Numbered from the stretch's first letter, positions 7,923 to 17,818 are shown. The stretch: 58,821 bases of DNA from CAZJDM01 sp964544765 (GCA_964544765.1 CAZJDM010000005.1:1-58821); one strand, 5' to 3'. Program-made: numbers and translations. The notes: a model not told the origin generated them from the letters alone.

Positions 7923-9134
7923 TTATTTGTTTAACAATAATCGGTAAATATCAGTTAATTCAAATTCGATGGTTCTTGGATAAGGAAGCTTTCCTGTCAA
8001 GATTCCTTGCATGACTGCATGGTAATTAAGTTTAAAAAAATCCTTTAAAGCTAGGTGGTCATTAATTATTTCCCTTTGTTCTTTATCGGTTAACATACCT
8101 GGTTGTTTTTGACGGTTCTCAATCATCCACAATAGAAATTTATTTTGAGCAATGGCTTTTTGCGCTGCTTTTTTTGAGTGTGATAAGAATAATTCACTAG
8201 AAGATTCTTTCTTTCCTAGATTATAAAGATGACTTAATAAGAAAAAACGAGAAGCATTATTTGCAGGAAGATATCCCCAAAAATATGGATTTACTTTGTT
8301 CTCGGTAATAAGCTCTCTATTTATAGAGATAGATCTTTTCCAATTGTTTGGTTTCAATAAACTTCTAGTTATTAAATGGTCCGGGTTAAATCCTCGGTAA
8401 GAAGTGGTTATGCCCATTTTAAAATAACTAAACCCTAGTGAAAAACAAATAACCAATAAAATAACTATTAACCAAAATTCATTTTTTTCATTCTTTTTAT
8501 TTTTTAAATTTAGTCGTTTTCCTTCCAGATAGAAAAAAGAAGCAGCTATACACAGTTCAGAGAACTCATAGAAAGGACGTATCTGAGTAAAATGGATAAG
8601 AATAGTTAATCCTAACCCTAAACTCATTGTTATAATGTAATCCTGGTCCAGGAAAGTTGGATAATAATTTGCGCTAAATTTGGGAATTAGTTTTTTCTCT
8701 AATAAAGGTAAGATCAAGCCAAAGATAAGAAAAAAAACAAAATACACAATACGAGGATCTTGATAAGTAACAATATTGTGCAGATTAACGGCCCGATAAC
8801 TGTTGATATCTTGTAAAGTGGGAAAACGATATTGAATGATTCTTGATCCCCAATCGATTTCTTCCATGGCCAGGAAAAATAATAAAAAGACCCATAGGTA
8901 GCGAATCCAAATGGCTCTTGAGGTTTTCTCTTTGTTTATTTGTGTGTTGTAAATATCTGTTATTGCAAATATAAAGGCAAATAAATATAGAAAAAATTGA
9001 GTATATTCAATCAAGTTATCCTCGGATAACCAGATGCTGTTTTGATAAGGAAAAATATAATAAGTGAGTAAAAACATTGAATATAAAAATATAGATACTA
9101 TGGTAAGAGGATAATTAATTAAGTAATTTATCAT
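7923..9134 (-). CDS. Polytopic membrane protein of unknown function (EEIDWG motif)
   Basis: This 403-residue inner-membrane protein has about eight hydrophobic helices. A conserved-looking stretch, AMEEIDWGSRIIQY, follows the third helix, with NLHN about 20 residues later. Uncharacterised bacterial membrane proteins carry the same 'EEISWGQRIF...NLHN' motif. The C-terminal 130 residues are soluble. No catalytic function can be assigned. It lies downstream of a GT-C-like protein and a large lipoprotein on the same strand, but a 98-nt gap leaves operon membership open. Confidence 0.6.
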   Translation of the reverse strand: MINYLINYPLTIVSIFLYSMFLLTYYIFPYQNSIWLSEDNLIEYTQFFLYLFAFIFAITDIYNTQINKEKTSRAIWIRYLWVFLLFFLAMEEIDWGSRIIQYRFPTLQDINSYRAVNLHNIVTYQDPRIVYFVFFLIFGLILPLLEKKLIPKFSANYYPTFLDQDYIITMSLGLGLTILIHFTQIRPFYEFSELCIAASFFYLEGKRLNLKNKKNEKNEFWLIVILLVICFSLGFSYFKMGITTSYRGFNPDHLITRSLLKPNNWKRSISINRELITENKVNPYFWGYLPANNASRFFLLSHLYNLGKKESSSELFLSHSKKAAQKAIAQNKFLLWMIENRQKQPGMLTDKEQREIINDHLALKDFFKLNYHAVMQGILTGKLPYPRTIEFELTDIYRLLLNK

Positions 9135-9232
9135 TTTTTCCTATTCCTTTTTTCTTGCTTCTTAATATTACTCCTTATTTTTTCAACACTTGTGCCTGCA
9201 TAATTATAATATCTATGTCCGTACAACTACAC

Positions 9233-10960
9233 TTATGGTTGTATGGTTATTTTCCAAAAAGTAAATTTATTTTGAAGATATATTTTTTCATTAGCTTCTA
9301 TATTAAAATGGCGATTTAAATCATGTAATTCATAATTCAAATTGAATAACGGTTTAAACATGTTAGCAAAGATGTAATCATTATAATCAGGCGCATAGGG
9401 CCATAGTAAGTAGATTTTTTCTTTTAGAAAGGTAGATGAATCTGGAATAAATTTTATGGTTTGTTTTATATCCAGATAATGACGTACTGGCAATAAATTA
9501 GATATTTTATGGCTGTAATACTTACATAAAGTATAATTGTGTGGGCAAAATACAAATTTAGTTTTATTTTGCCAGGATTTGTCTGATTGAAGAGCTTCAA
9601 ACATTAAGACAGGGTATTTATTAAATCGCAGTGCTATTACTGGACTGTGTTCAGCGTTAGCCAATAGATTGAATGTTTGTATGGGTATTAAAATTAAAAT
9701 CCCGACTAATAAAAATACACAAGATCTTTTTAACCACTGAATGTTTATTATATCAATTTTTTGATAAATAACCTGCAGACCATATCCAGCTAAAATGGAA
9801 GTTCCCAAGCACCAAGGTAATAGGCGACCATAGCTGGGTCCTGCAATTCCTATAATAAGGAGTAAAAAGAGAAACAATAAAATAATATAAATTGTAGGTA
9901 GCAAAGATAATTTTAAATATTTTTTTGGACGTAGAACCATGAAAAAATTTTTAATGGTCGATAATAGTCCTATTAAGTAAAAAAAACTGTAGACAGTACC
10001 GAGGATAAAGTAGTTTGTAACCGTATAAAAAGAATAAGATGTAGAATCCCCCATAAATGCTTTTGAGAAATAAGAATAGGAGATGGGCGGCTTAATAAGT
10101 GGAACCAGCAAACTATAAAATAAATTAGCCAATATGTTTCTTTCTGTTAGTGATTTGATGTTCCAATTACCTCGCAAAAATATTAATTCTAAGGGGGTAT
10201 CTGTGATTAGAAAAATAGCAACAGTTACCATAACCCCTAGTAAGCCGGTGAAGAGGATTATACGGATGGTGGTTCTGTATTTTTTATAATATAGCAGTGA
10301 GATAATAAATTGAGTCAATATAACAATGCGGAAGGAAGTGTAATAAAAAAACCCAATTATATTTATTATGAATAAAAATAACGGCCATAACCAAAAGAAC
10401 TGGAATATTTTAAAAAACGAAGTTGAGGGATTTATGATATCTCTTCGAATAATTTTTAGAAATATTATCGAAGAAAGAAGAAATAGCGGTATAATTCCGG
10501 TCATTGAGCATAAAATACGAGAATAAAAAACAAACCAAAAATTTAACCAAAGCATTATGGTAGAGTAAAAAGCCCAAGTTTGACCTACTATCTGATTTGT
10601 AAATATAAAAAACAGAATAATGGTAAAAATACAAAGTACCCTAGCATATATCCGGTGATTATTAATTTCAGGAACAGTGAAAGAAGGTAGTATAGATTGC
10701 ATAATTCCATGCAGTGTTTCAACTCGATGAGGGCTTTCGCGATAAGGGGTGAATCGATCTTTTTTAAACGATTCTGTGGTGTAATTTATAACTGTTGCTT
10801 CATCATTCAGTATTCCACCGGGAATATCCAGAATTTTATAAAAGTGAATAAAGGTGCCTACTACAATTAGTAACCATAAGCTAACTTTGAAGAATAGATT
10901 GATAGTAATATGTTTTAAAAATTGAAATACAATTTTATTGATAATGGCTTTACTGGCCAT
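9233..10960 (-). CDS. GT-C family (ArnT/PMT-like) membrane glycosyltransferase, putative
   Basis: The 575-residue protein has 11-13 transmembrane helices and a C-terminal soluble region of about 130 residues. The first extracytoplasmic loop after helix 1 contains ILNDEATV, which resembles the acidic motif used by GT-C polyprenyl-phosphate-sugar transferases (ArnT, PMT, GT39/83) for substrate or metal binding. A conserved-looking HG and an R-rich segment follow. An in-frame TTG at 10984 would overlap the upstream gene by 20 nt. ATG 10960, five bases after the upstream stop, is chosen. The family is inferred from topology plus this motif. Confidence 0.5.
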   Translation of the reverse strand: MASKAIINKIVFQFLKHITINLFFKVSLWLLIVVGTFIHFYKILDIPGGILNDEATVINYTTESFKKDRFTPYRESPHRVETLHGIMQSILPSFTVPEINNHRIYARVLCIFTIILFFIFTNQIVGQTWAFYSTIMLWLNFWFVFYSRILCSMTGIIPLFLLSSIIFLKIIRRDIINPSTSFFKIFQFFWLWPLFLFIINIIGFFYYTSFRIVILTQFIISLLYYKKYRTTIRIILFTGLLGVMVTVAIFLITDTPLELIFLRGNWNIKSLTERNILANLFYSLLVPLIKPPISYSYFSKAFMGDSTSYSFYTVTNYFILGTVYSFFYLIGLLSTIKNFFMVLRPKKYLKLSLLPTIYIILLFLFLLLIIGIAGPSYGRLLPWCLGTSILAGYGLQVIYQKIDIINIQWLKRSCVFLLVGILILIPIQTFNLLANAEHSPVIALRFNKYPVLMFEALQSDKSWQNKTKFVFCPHNYTLCKYYSHKISNLLPVRHYLDIKQTIKFIPDSSTFLKEKIYLLWPYAPDYNDYIFANMFKPLFNLNYELHDLNRHFNIEANEKIYLQNKFTFWKITIQP

Positions 10961-10964
10961 TTTA

Positions 10965-13874
10965 TTACAAATTTCGTAAATCAATCATATTATTTTTTTC
11001 TTCATCAGTCATTGATCTGATCGCGTTACGCTCCTGTGGTGATAGTGGATCGTAGGTGAAATAGACATCGAAGATAATTCCATCTTGAATTTCTCCATTA
11101 TCATCTTTGTATTTGATAATTGAGCGTAATTTGGTTTGATTTCCATATTTATCTCTTTCGTTCATTACCACCACTTTATCTAAATTAAAACTAACGACTC
11201 CGACATCGCTTAAACTCAATAACTCGACTTCATCAACCACTCCATCAGGTATTCCGGCTTTGCCATCTTGCCATAATTTCAATTTGGGCCAGATCTGATC
11301 ATCTTTTTCATCGATAATTAAATCATCATTTTGGTCATACTGATGTAAAGCAACAAAACCATTTTTAGCAAAAGTGCCGACATCGTGATCTCCCCATTCA
11401 TTTTCATATTTCATTTCTTTTTCTACTACAGTCGCTTCTCCAAACAATTCAAAACCGCTGTCAATTTTACCATTGTCGTTCAAATCATATACTAATAAAG
11501 CATCTCCTTGTGCCCCATCGATCCAGCCCGTATTTACATATGATTTAACAATAACTCCAGTTCTTTGTACTCCCTTAAACATATCTTCTTCATCTCGTAG
11601 GATCATTGTATATGTGTTATCATACTCCTCTTTTCGTTTATCTCGTTTTCTAATAGATCTTCTTCCCATAAATCTTACACCTGCATCTAAACCGACTAAA
11701 TGTACACCTTGTTTAGTATTTATATTGATAACTAAGGGACTATAACTTGTGTCAACATATTGGGTCGCTTTAAAAGTACCACTTGTAGTACCGTTTGAAT
11801 AAAAACAGGGGTAATCTTTGCCGACAGGTGTAACTTTGTATTCTTCCGCTACTTCTGCAACTCCTGGAGAACTGGCGTCTGGTTCTTTCCAGCCTGCATG
11901 CCACATGTGCTTTGATTTATAATTGGTATCCATATATATATATATTTCATCGATTTCTTCAGAATAGCCATTATAAGTATAGTATTTGAATTTGATATTG
12001 TTGTTTTTAAAATATCTAAAGCCACGGCTTCCTCTATCAAGATTACACATTCCTTCGGTTCCAGTAATATTTTGGTAATTGTTTCCAATATCCCAGTAAG
12101 AGGTTTCGGAGGTATTTTTAACAAATTTGAACGTTGTTTTCTCTAACAATTGGAAGGCCCACTGCCAACGCTTTTTTCCTCCAATAGAATTCATGGAATC
12201 CCAGCCTTCTGGATCAGGGATTCGAGTGTCGGCTACTCGTAAATTACTAACTACCCATTTTCTTACTTCCTCTTTATAGGTATTAGGAAATGATGAATCT
12301 TCAGTTAAACAATGCGGAATTGAACTACCTCCAAATAATGCGTGTCTTGATTTAGGAACGTTACAAACCGCATATTCATATTCTGTATTCGAATTTGGAC
12401 AGAAGGGAAGTGGAAAGGTAAAGGTGTGGGGAGGAGGTCGGAAACCGGAATCTCGTTTAGTGCTACTTCCAAAAATAAAATCTTTATGGAGATTATGCTG
12501 AACCCGGACGTTATAAATATTGTCTCCATTTTTAATCGACATATATAAAAAGCCGCGTTCTCTGATGACATGAGGTTCGGTGAGAGGCTGAGCTTCGTCA
12601 CCTGGAGAAGTAGGAGTGCTATAAGGAACATATATCTCATCTGAGTCCTTATCTTTCATTATTGCCCTGCGGCGGTTATTTAATGAATTTTCCAACGATG
12701 TAGCAGTAGCAGAAAGAGGATTTTCTATATTGGCATCTCTGGTTTCTTTTAATGCTCCGGTATAACAAGTCTGGTTAGGAATGTACCTTTCTTTACAAAA
12801 GGCCCAGCAAGGATGCCCCGCACTATCTACAATCTGTTTATCACCAATATTACAAGCTGCTTTGGCTTGCATTTCTACAATATCTCGACAATTTTCACCA
12901 TATTCATCACATGTTTGTCCTACAACAACCGGAACCATTACTGTGGTTTCAGAGGCGCTAACTCGCATGTTAGGGGTTTTTCCAATGGGATCAGTAACAT
13001 AAATCATAGCTAGGTCATCATCGTCATATTCTATTTCCTCAGGGCCCATCTCAGGACTTTCGTAACAAGCCTGAATATTATTCATATATTTCGTTGCTTC
13101 CTCATCTAGCGCATCCCAACCAACATACTCTTCTCCGGTTGGGATAAATTCTACAATAGGTTCGTTATTATTATCGTATCCGGCTATTTCTTCTTTGGTT
13201 TCTTGAACGGTATTAAAGTCAGCTTGAGAAGCTATACCTAATACAACGTTTTTAAATAGTTTTTCTTTACAGGTTCCACGTTGTAAGTCGGTATATTCAA
13301 CTCCAAATACATTTCTGGACAAGTCAGATTCCCCCATGTTTCTGCTTAAGGCATTACCAAACAACCATACATAATTCAAAGATGAAGTCAGATTGTATCG
13401 AAGGCTAAAATCTCCCCAATCTTCACAAGGATCAAAACGATCAGGGTCGGTGGCACTGGGAGCATCGGTATCATATTTGGCCAGAGGGTTATATAATGGG
13501 CTATCATCATTAAATTCACCACTGCTGTTATATATTTGATCATAAATTTGATCAGAGCTGAATAAATTAAACAAAGAAACCAATAATGGTTTTAGAAAAT
13601 TGTTAGTTGAGGCAGTGGTTAAATTGGATTTTTTGGTAAGATCTATTGTATGATGATAGGCTGGATTGCCTACTGAATTTGCCAAGACGGAGGTATTTTT
13701 GAGAAATTTGATAGTAGGATTTTGGACGGCAATTTCACTTTCTTCTTCACTTTCCTCTTGCATTTTATCGTCATCACTGCTGTCACCACTGGAGTCGTCA
13801 TAGGAACAATAGATAAATTGCATAATGAATATTGACAAAATTAATATACGAAGAATAAATGATATGTATTTCAT
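10965..13874 (-). CDS. Large lipoprotein with EF-hand-like calcium-binding module
   Basis: The protein has 969 residues. The signal peptide ends in lipobox FIYC (about Cys23) and is followed by an acidic Ser/Asp-rich tether. The middle (about 80-760) is rich in Cys, Tyr and Asn and matches no family I know. Residues about 785-915 form a module common at the ends of RTX-type and other secreted proteins: LVYDLNDNGKIDSGFELFGE, then YDQNDDLIID, then a 'KLWQDGK...ELLSLSDVGV' segment. The D-x-N-D-N-G-x-I-D loop is a canonical EF-hand calcium site. AAGGAAGG lies 9 nt before ATG 13874. Calcium-dependent surface adhesion or structure is plausible but unproven. Confidence 0.7.
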   Translation of the reverse strand: MKYISFILRILILSIFIMQFIYCSYDDSSGDSSDDDKMQEESEEESEIAVQNPTIKFLKNTSVLANSVGNPAYHHTIDLTKKSNLTTASTNNFLKPLLVSLFNLFSSDQIYDQIYNSSGEFNDDSPLYNPLAKYDTDAPSATDPDRFDPCEDWGDFSLRYNLTSSLNYVWLFGNALSRNMGESDLSRNVFGVEYTDLQRGTCKEKLFKNVVLGIASQADFNTVQETKEEIAGYDNNNEPIVEFIPTGEEYVGWDALDEEATKYMNNIQACYESPEMGPEEIEYDDDDLAMIYVTDPIGKTPNMRVSASETTVMVPVVVGQTCDEYGENCRDIVEMQAKAACNIGDKQIVDSAGHPCWAFCKERYIPNQTCYTGALKETRDANIENPLSATATSLENSLNNRRRAIMKDKDSDEIYVPYSTPTSPGDEAQPLTEPHVIRERGFLYMSIKNGDNIYNVRVQHNLHKDFIFGSSTKRDSGFRPPPHTFTFPLPFCPNSNTEYEYAVCNVPKSRHALFGGSSIPHCLTEDSSFPNTYKEEVRKWVVSNLRVADTRIPDPEGWDSMNSIGGKKRWQWAFQLLEKTTFKFVKNTSETSYWDIGNNYQNITGTEGMCNLDRGSRGFRYFKNNNIKFKYYTYNGYSEEIDEIYIYMDTNYKSKHMWHAGWKEPDASSPGVAEVAEEYKVTPVGKDYPCFYSNGTTSGTFKATQYVDTSYSPLVININTKQGVHLVGLDAGVRFMGRRSIRKRDKRKEEYDNTYTMILRDEEDMFKGVQRTGVIVKSYVNTGWIDGAQGDALLVYDLNDNGKIDSGFELFGEATVVEKEMKYENEWGDHDVGTFAKNGFVALHQYDQNDDLIIDEKDDQIWPKLKLWQDGKAGIPDGVVDEVELLSLSDVGVVSFNLDKVVVMNERDKYGNQTKLRSIIKYKDDNGEIQDGIIFDVYFTYDPLSPQERNAIRSMTDEEKNNMIDLRNL

Positions 13875-14229
13875 AATTATACCTTCCTTGGAAAATTTGA
13901 AAAAATAATAAAATTAATTAAAAAGCAACTTGCTGTTTTATATCAGATTTAATATTAGATTATTACCTTAAGAAATATTATAAACCAAGTATATGATGTA
14001 AGGCTAGAAATAATTTTTCTAATACAAAATGGGTGGTGCTAAACATGTAATGCTGAGGCCTTTTCCATATTGTAATGGCAAATGAAATATTTAAATACAA
14101 TCTTAAATTATTTAAGTGCGTTACCGTGTAAAACTCTTGTCTACAATATATTAGTATGATACTTACATATTTGAATAGATAAAAATTACATTGGTAATAA
14201 TTCAAATCCTAGGGAGGGGGACTAGAATC
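13875..14229. other. Divergent intergenic region
   Basis: This 355-nt AT-rich region lies between the divergently transcribed calcium-binding lipoprotein and the secreted deiminase. It must carry promoters for both, but no pair of -35/-10 boxes stands out. A 75-codon minus-strand frame here has no ribosome site and unusual composition, and was rejected. Confidence 0.4.
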
Positions 14230-15648
14230 ATGAAAGATATTATTCGTATAAAATTGTTATTCAGTAGTTGTCTTTTATTTAGTTTGTTTTTTATATCTTC
14301 TTTATGGGCAATCCAGCCAGATAAAAAGAATCTACCGATTGGTCTAGCTTCTTTTGAAGCGTTTAATCTTCGTTATGAGGAAGTGCCTCAAACTCCACCA
14401 CCTGGTGGAAAGGTAAGATCCTTAGGGGAATGGGAAGATTCACAAGCGGTAATGGTTTTATGGAATAATAAATCATTAATATCTGCTCTAGCTTCCAGAA
14501 ATAAAGTAAAAATATTGGCTGACGATTTATATTACCAAAATTGGTGGCAAGAATGGTTGGCCGATAATAATGTTAATTCAGATAATATCTCTTTTTATGT
14601 TGTCCCGACAAATAGTATTTGGGTTCGTGATTATGGTCCTTTATTTATATTGGATGATGAAGGACAGATGGGAATAGTGGATACGGTTTATAATCGTCCT
14701 CGACCCTTAGATGATTTGGTTCCCGAGTTTATTGCTCAAGAATTGGAACTACCTATATATCAGCCTGGATTGGTGCATACAGGTGGAAATTTTTATGCTG
14801 ATGGTTTGGGCAATGGTTTTAGTTCAACGCTGGTTTTTCGTGAAAATCCGATGCTAACTAAGGTAGATGTGTATGATCGAATGGAAGCTTATCTAGGTAT
14901 TGAAAGGTATACCACGGGGAAACTAGCACCCGGAATTACTATAGAGCATTTTGATACTTTTGGAAAACTTGTTGCTCCGGATACTTTTGTTTTTAGTGAA
15001 TTTCCAGAAGGATCAAGGTATAGAGCTGATTCAGAGAATATGGTAAGTAGACTTAAAACTCTAAAGAGTCCTTACGGAACTCCCTATAAAATTATACGAA
15101 TGAAAATGATTCCTAAAGTTGGTTGGTATTCTGATAATTACCGAGCCTATATTAATTCCTTTATAAGTAATAGAGTTTTGTACTTTCCTACGTATGGAGA
15201 TGAAAAGGATGATTATGTAAAAGAGGTTTATCAGAAGACTTTGCCTGGTTATGAAATTGTTGGAGTAGATGCTAGAAGCACTTCCTGGGGTGATTCGATT
15301 CATTGTAGAACTAGAAATATACATAAACAGGATACATTGTTTATTTTTCCAACCATCCCTTATGTTCCAAGTAATGAAAAAAGAGATTTAGAGATATTAG
15401 CGGAGGTTTTTCCTAGTCCAGGTGGCAAGATTGATAAAAATCCTTTGCTGCATTGGAGAGTAAATAACTCCAGGGTAAAAACCTCACCTATGCCACATTA
15501 TCAGGATGATTATTATAAGATTGTTATACCGGGACAAATTAGAGGAAGTAAAATTTCTTTATATATAGAAGCAGAAGATACCAATGGAGTTAGAAAAACT
15601 GCCCCTATAGCGGCTCCAGATATGACGATTGAGTTTTTTATTCAGTAA
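14230..15648 (+). CDS. Secreted PPAD-type deiminase (agmatine/peptidylarginine deiminase family)
   Basis: The protein has 472 residues with a signal peptide (hydrophobic residues 8-26, cleavage after LWA). The catalytic domain belongs to the guanidino-group-modifying fold of the PAD_porph family. It shows WVRDYGP (Asp134), IEHFDTFGK (His240) and SIHCRTR (nucleophile Cys359), the Asp-His-Cys set that converts arginine or agmatine guanidinium to a ureido group plus ammonia. About 90 residues after the Cys form a beta-sandwich-like tail (HWRVNN...YIEAEDTNG), similar to Ig-like domains after secreted peptidases and P. gingivalis PPAD. Export and the extra domain favour protein or peptide arginine as substrate over cytosolic agmatine. 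ATG 14230 is chosen because AGGGAGGGGG precedes it, while the longer frame from 14191 would bury the signal peptide. Confidence 0.85.
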   Translation: MKDIIRIKLLFSSCLLFSLFFISSLWAIQPDKKNLPIGLASFEAFNLRYEEVPQTPPPGGKVRSLGEWEDSQAVMVLWNNKSLISALASRNKVKILADDLYYQNWWQEWLADNNVNSDNISFYVVPTNSIWVRDYGPLFILDDEGQMGIVDTVYNRPRPLDDLVPEFIAQELELPIYQPGLVHTGGNFYADGLGNGFSSTLVFRENPMLTKVDVYDRMEAYLGIERYTTGKLAPGITIEHFDTFGKLVAPDTFVFSEFPEGSRYRADSENMVSRLKTLKSPYGTPYKIIRMKMIPKVGWYSDNYRAYINSFISNRVLYFPTYGDEKDDYVKEVYQKTLPGYEIVGVDARSTSWGDSIHCRTRNIHKQDTLFIFPTIPYVPSNEKRDLEILAEVFPSPGGKIDKNPLLHWRVNNSRVKTSPMPHYQDDYYKIVIPGQIRGSKISLYIEAEDTNGVRKTAPIAAPDMTIEFFIQ

Positions 15649-15668
15649 TGTACCGCGGGGATTAGTGG

Positions 15669-17126
15669 CTAAAAGCCTCTATTTCGGTGTGAGGTTGTTG
15701 CTGAAGGATTACTTGGTTTTATTAATAAATGCTGTGCGTGTTGATCAAATCCTCGTTTTAAAGTAGCGCAATGTTCCATAAATTGTTGGGGATTTATTTT
15801 GAGCGTACTGGCCCAGGCTCTAACATGGTTTGCATGTGTTTCATCATATTTTAAATTATTGCTAGCTTTAAGTTCATCAAAGGCAGCCATACGAATATTA
15901 GTGTCTTGAGCTGTATCTTCGGCTAAGGAAAATAATCCTGGATAAATCATTAATATTTCTATTGGTAAACTTTGTTGGTATCTAATAATACTTTCTCCTC
16001 GCTCGATCCGTGTTTCAATTTCTTGGTCATATGATCTTCCAATTGCTCCTAGAACTGTTATTGCAGCAGTACGCAATTCAATGGATCGATCGGAGTCGTG
16101 CATGATGTCAATTAGTTGCGGTATGTGCCCTCCTCTATGATTACTTAGTCTACTTTTTGCTTCCCAACCAATTGAATCCATAGATTCCGTATATAAATGA
16201 TCAGCAAGAATGTTTAGCAAAAGTGATACTATTTGGGGATTAGTTAGGTCTGGATTATTTATGGCCTTTATTGCCATTTCTTTAAGAGATGGCTCGTCAT
16301 TGGGAGTATTGATAATATGCAATAATCCAAGATGAGTATCCGGGTTCTGAATATTGTATCTTCTAAAGGCCATTAAAGCGCAACGTTGTATATAACTATC
16401 TTCTTGTGGGTTTGCTGCAAGGCTAAGTAGAAGTTCTGGAAACCTTTGGTGCGAAGGAGCTATGGTTAAACTCAAACTAGCTGTGAAGTAATTGTCTAAC
16501 ATAATGTCAATTGCCGAGTCTCTTATTCTGGTAGCAATTTGTCGGTTTTGAATAATTTCAGCTAGATGGGTCGGAGTTGCGGGATCAGATGATTTATCAG
16601 CTTTAGCTTTTAAAAGCTCCATTGCTGTTGTTGAATCCTCTTGTTGAGACAAAGGATTTTTAACTATGGCCCAGAGAGCGGGTTTTATGGGTGTGCCGCT
16701 TAATCCTTTTTGGGCATATGATAAAACGGCCTCAACGTGCCGGGGTGAATTAGGATCTTGGATATGTCGATGAAGTTCTTCAAGCTCTGGTCGTCCAATT
16801 AAAGTAACAACGTTGCTACCTGGTTTCGTATTATTAGCAGTTCCTGTATTGCTGCTAGAAACTGCATTGTCGACAAAACCAGCATTACTTGTAGGGTTGG
16901 TATTGCCCGGAGGTTGATTTTTCATACCTGGTAGTTGTGGAAATCGAAGCACGTTTGAACCATCAAAGGTACCAGTAGTCGTATCGTTAGGTTGAGATGT
17001 TCTTCCAAAAGGTTCTTCTTGAGCAATGAGATGCCTACTAATATTAAAAGGAGATTTTGGATAAAAACTTGTTGCCAAGACAAATAAAAAAATAATTAGC
17101 TTTAGTAATACAACTATAAGGCGCAT
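15669..17126 (-). CDS. Exported HEAT-like repeat protein
   Basis: This 485-residue protein has a signal peptide (residues 1-20) and an unstructured Pro/Thr/Asn-rich stretch to about residue 105. The rest is all-helical with HEAT-like pairs, such as SYIQRCALMAFRRYN, SLKEMAIKAINN and SIELRTAAITVLGAIG. HEAT arrays serve as binding scaffolds. No catalytic residues are apparent. It is convergent with the secreted deiminase, and 20 nt separate the two stops. A GGCT-AAA-AGCC palindrome spans its stop codon. Extracytoplasmic location is inferred from the signal peptide. Confidence 0.6.
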   Translation of the reverse strand: MRLIVVLLKLIIFLFVLATSFYPKSPFNISRHLIAQEEPFGRTSQPNDTTTGTFDGSNVLRFPQLPGMKNQPPGNTNPTSNAGFVDNAVSSSNTGTANNTKPGSNVVTLIGRPELEELHRHIQDPNSPRHVEAVLSYAQKGLSGTPIKPALWAIVKNPLSQQEDSTTAMELLKAKADKSSDPATPTHLAEIIQNRQIATRIRDSAIDIMLDNYFTASLSLTIAPSHQRFPELLLSLAANPQEDSYIQRCALMAFRRYNIQNPDTHLGLLHIINTPNDEPSLKEMAIKAINNPDLTNPQIVSLLLNILADHLYTESMDSIGWEAKSRLSNHRGGHIPQLIDIMHDSDRSIELRTAAITVLGAIGRSYDQEIETRIERGESIIRYQQSLPIEILMIYPGLFSLAEDTAQDTNIRMAAFDELKASNNLKYDETHANHVRAWASTLKINPQQFMEHCATLKRGFDQHAQHLLIKPSNPSATTSHRNRGF

Positions 17127-17284
17127 AACACTCTAAATATAAAGCGAAAAAAGTATTAAATTTTAAGCGACATCAGTGTTTATACAATATTAGGAAAATA
17201 ACTGTCAATACTTTCGGTATTTCTAGCTGTATCTATCCAGGATAGTAGATTAAATTCTTAATAATTGATCTTCTTATTAATTGA

Positions 17285-17698
17285 TCAAATTTTGGTTTTA
17301 AAAGCTTTTTTGGCACAGGCTTGTTGATCTTGAGTGCCTTGGCTGCTGGTACCCATATAATCGAAAGCTTCCTCGGGGTTTTTAAAATATTTATTAGATA
17401 ATGTAATTTTAGTCAAAATACATGGGCAATAAACAGCTACAATGTCGTCTTTATCAGTTGGTTTTATAAGCTTTTTCTTTAGGTCGTCTTTTAAAACTTC
17501 GCCGAAAACTTGTCCCATAAAGACTTCGCAATAATCAAGCCAGGTTAGATCGACTTTGGTGGATCTGGCCGATAATTGTTTTAACGAATGAGTTTGAAAA
17601 TAAAATACACTAAAACAAAGAGCTATACTAAAAATAAACCACTTCCAGTTGGTAAAATACCAAACTATTATTGGTGCTATTATTAGTATCCAAGTCAA
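17285..17698 (-). CDS. Small membrane protein of unknown function
   Basis: The protein has 137 residues. Two hydrophobic segments (about 3-16 and 18-33) form a hairpin or anchor. A soluble domain of about 100 residues follows, with Cys in CPCIL and near the C-terminus (QQACAKK). The start is TTG 17698, supported by AAGGAAG 4 nt upstream. No family was recognised. It lies in the same direction as the flanking genes but is separated from both by more than 110 nt. Confidence 0.5.
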   Translation of the reverse strand: MTWILIIAPIIVWYFTNWKWFIFSIALCFSVFYFQTHSLKQLSARSTKVDLTWLDYCEVFMGQVFGEVLKDDLKKKLIKPTDKDDIVAVYCPCILTKITLSNKYFKNPEEAFDYMGTSSQGTQDQQACAKKAFKTKI

Positions 17699-17734
17699 AA
17701 TGCTTCCTTCGAAAACTATTTAGGGCGGACTAAT

Positions 17735-17763
17735 ACGGGGTGAAAGTTGCATTTACACCCCGT
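17735..17763. terminator. GC-rich hairpin, possible bidirectional terminator
   Basis: A perfect 8-bp inverted repeat, ACGGGGTG/CACCCCGT (17735-17742 with 17756-17763), has a 13-nt loop. It lies between the zinc-protease-like gene's end and the start of the small membrane protein. No T-run follows, so termination is only likely. Confidence 0.45.
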
Positions 17764-17768
17764 CAACG

Positions 17769-17811
17769 ATTTAACACGCGATGGGCGAAACCCACACATC
17801 GCATGTTAAAT
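17769..17811. repeat. REP-like palindromic element, copy A
   Basis: A 15-bp inverted repeat with one mismatch (17769-17783 with 17797-17811) encloses a TGGG-CGAAA-CCCA mini-stem. The core 17776-17802 matches 22 of 27 bases of a second palindrome at 52303-52329. Its position just beyond the stop of the minus-strand protease gene fits a dispersed repetitive extragenic palindrome. Confidence 0.6.
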
Positions 17812-17818
17812 TTGCTGC

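Noticed and set aside
12305..12640. 111-codon minus-strand frame inside the 969-residue lipoprotein gene
   Set aside because: It is the same strand but another phase of a gene with a clear signal peptide and calcium module. No ribosome site precedes it.
13978..14205. 75-codon minus-strand frame in the divergent gap
   Set aside because: Composition is random-like, with no ribosome site or homology features. It would also block the promoter region of the deiminase.
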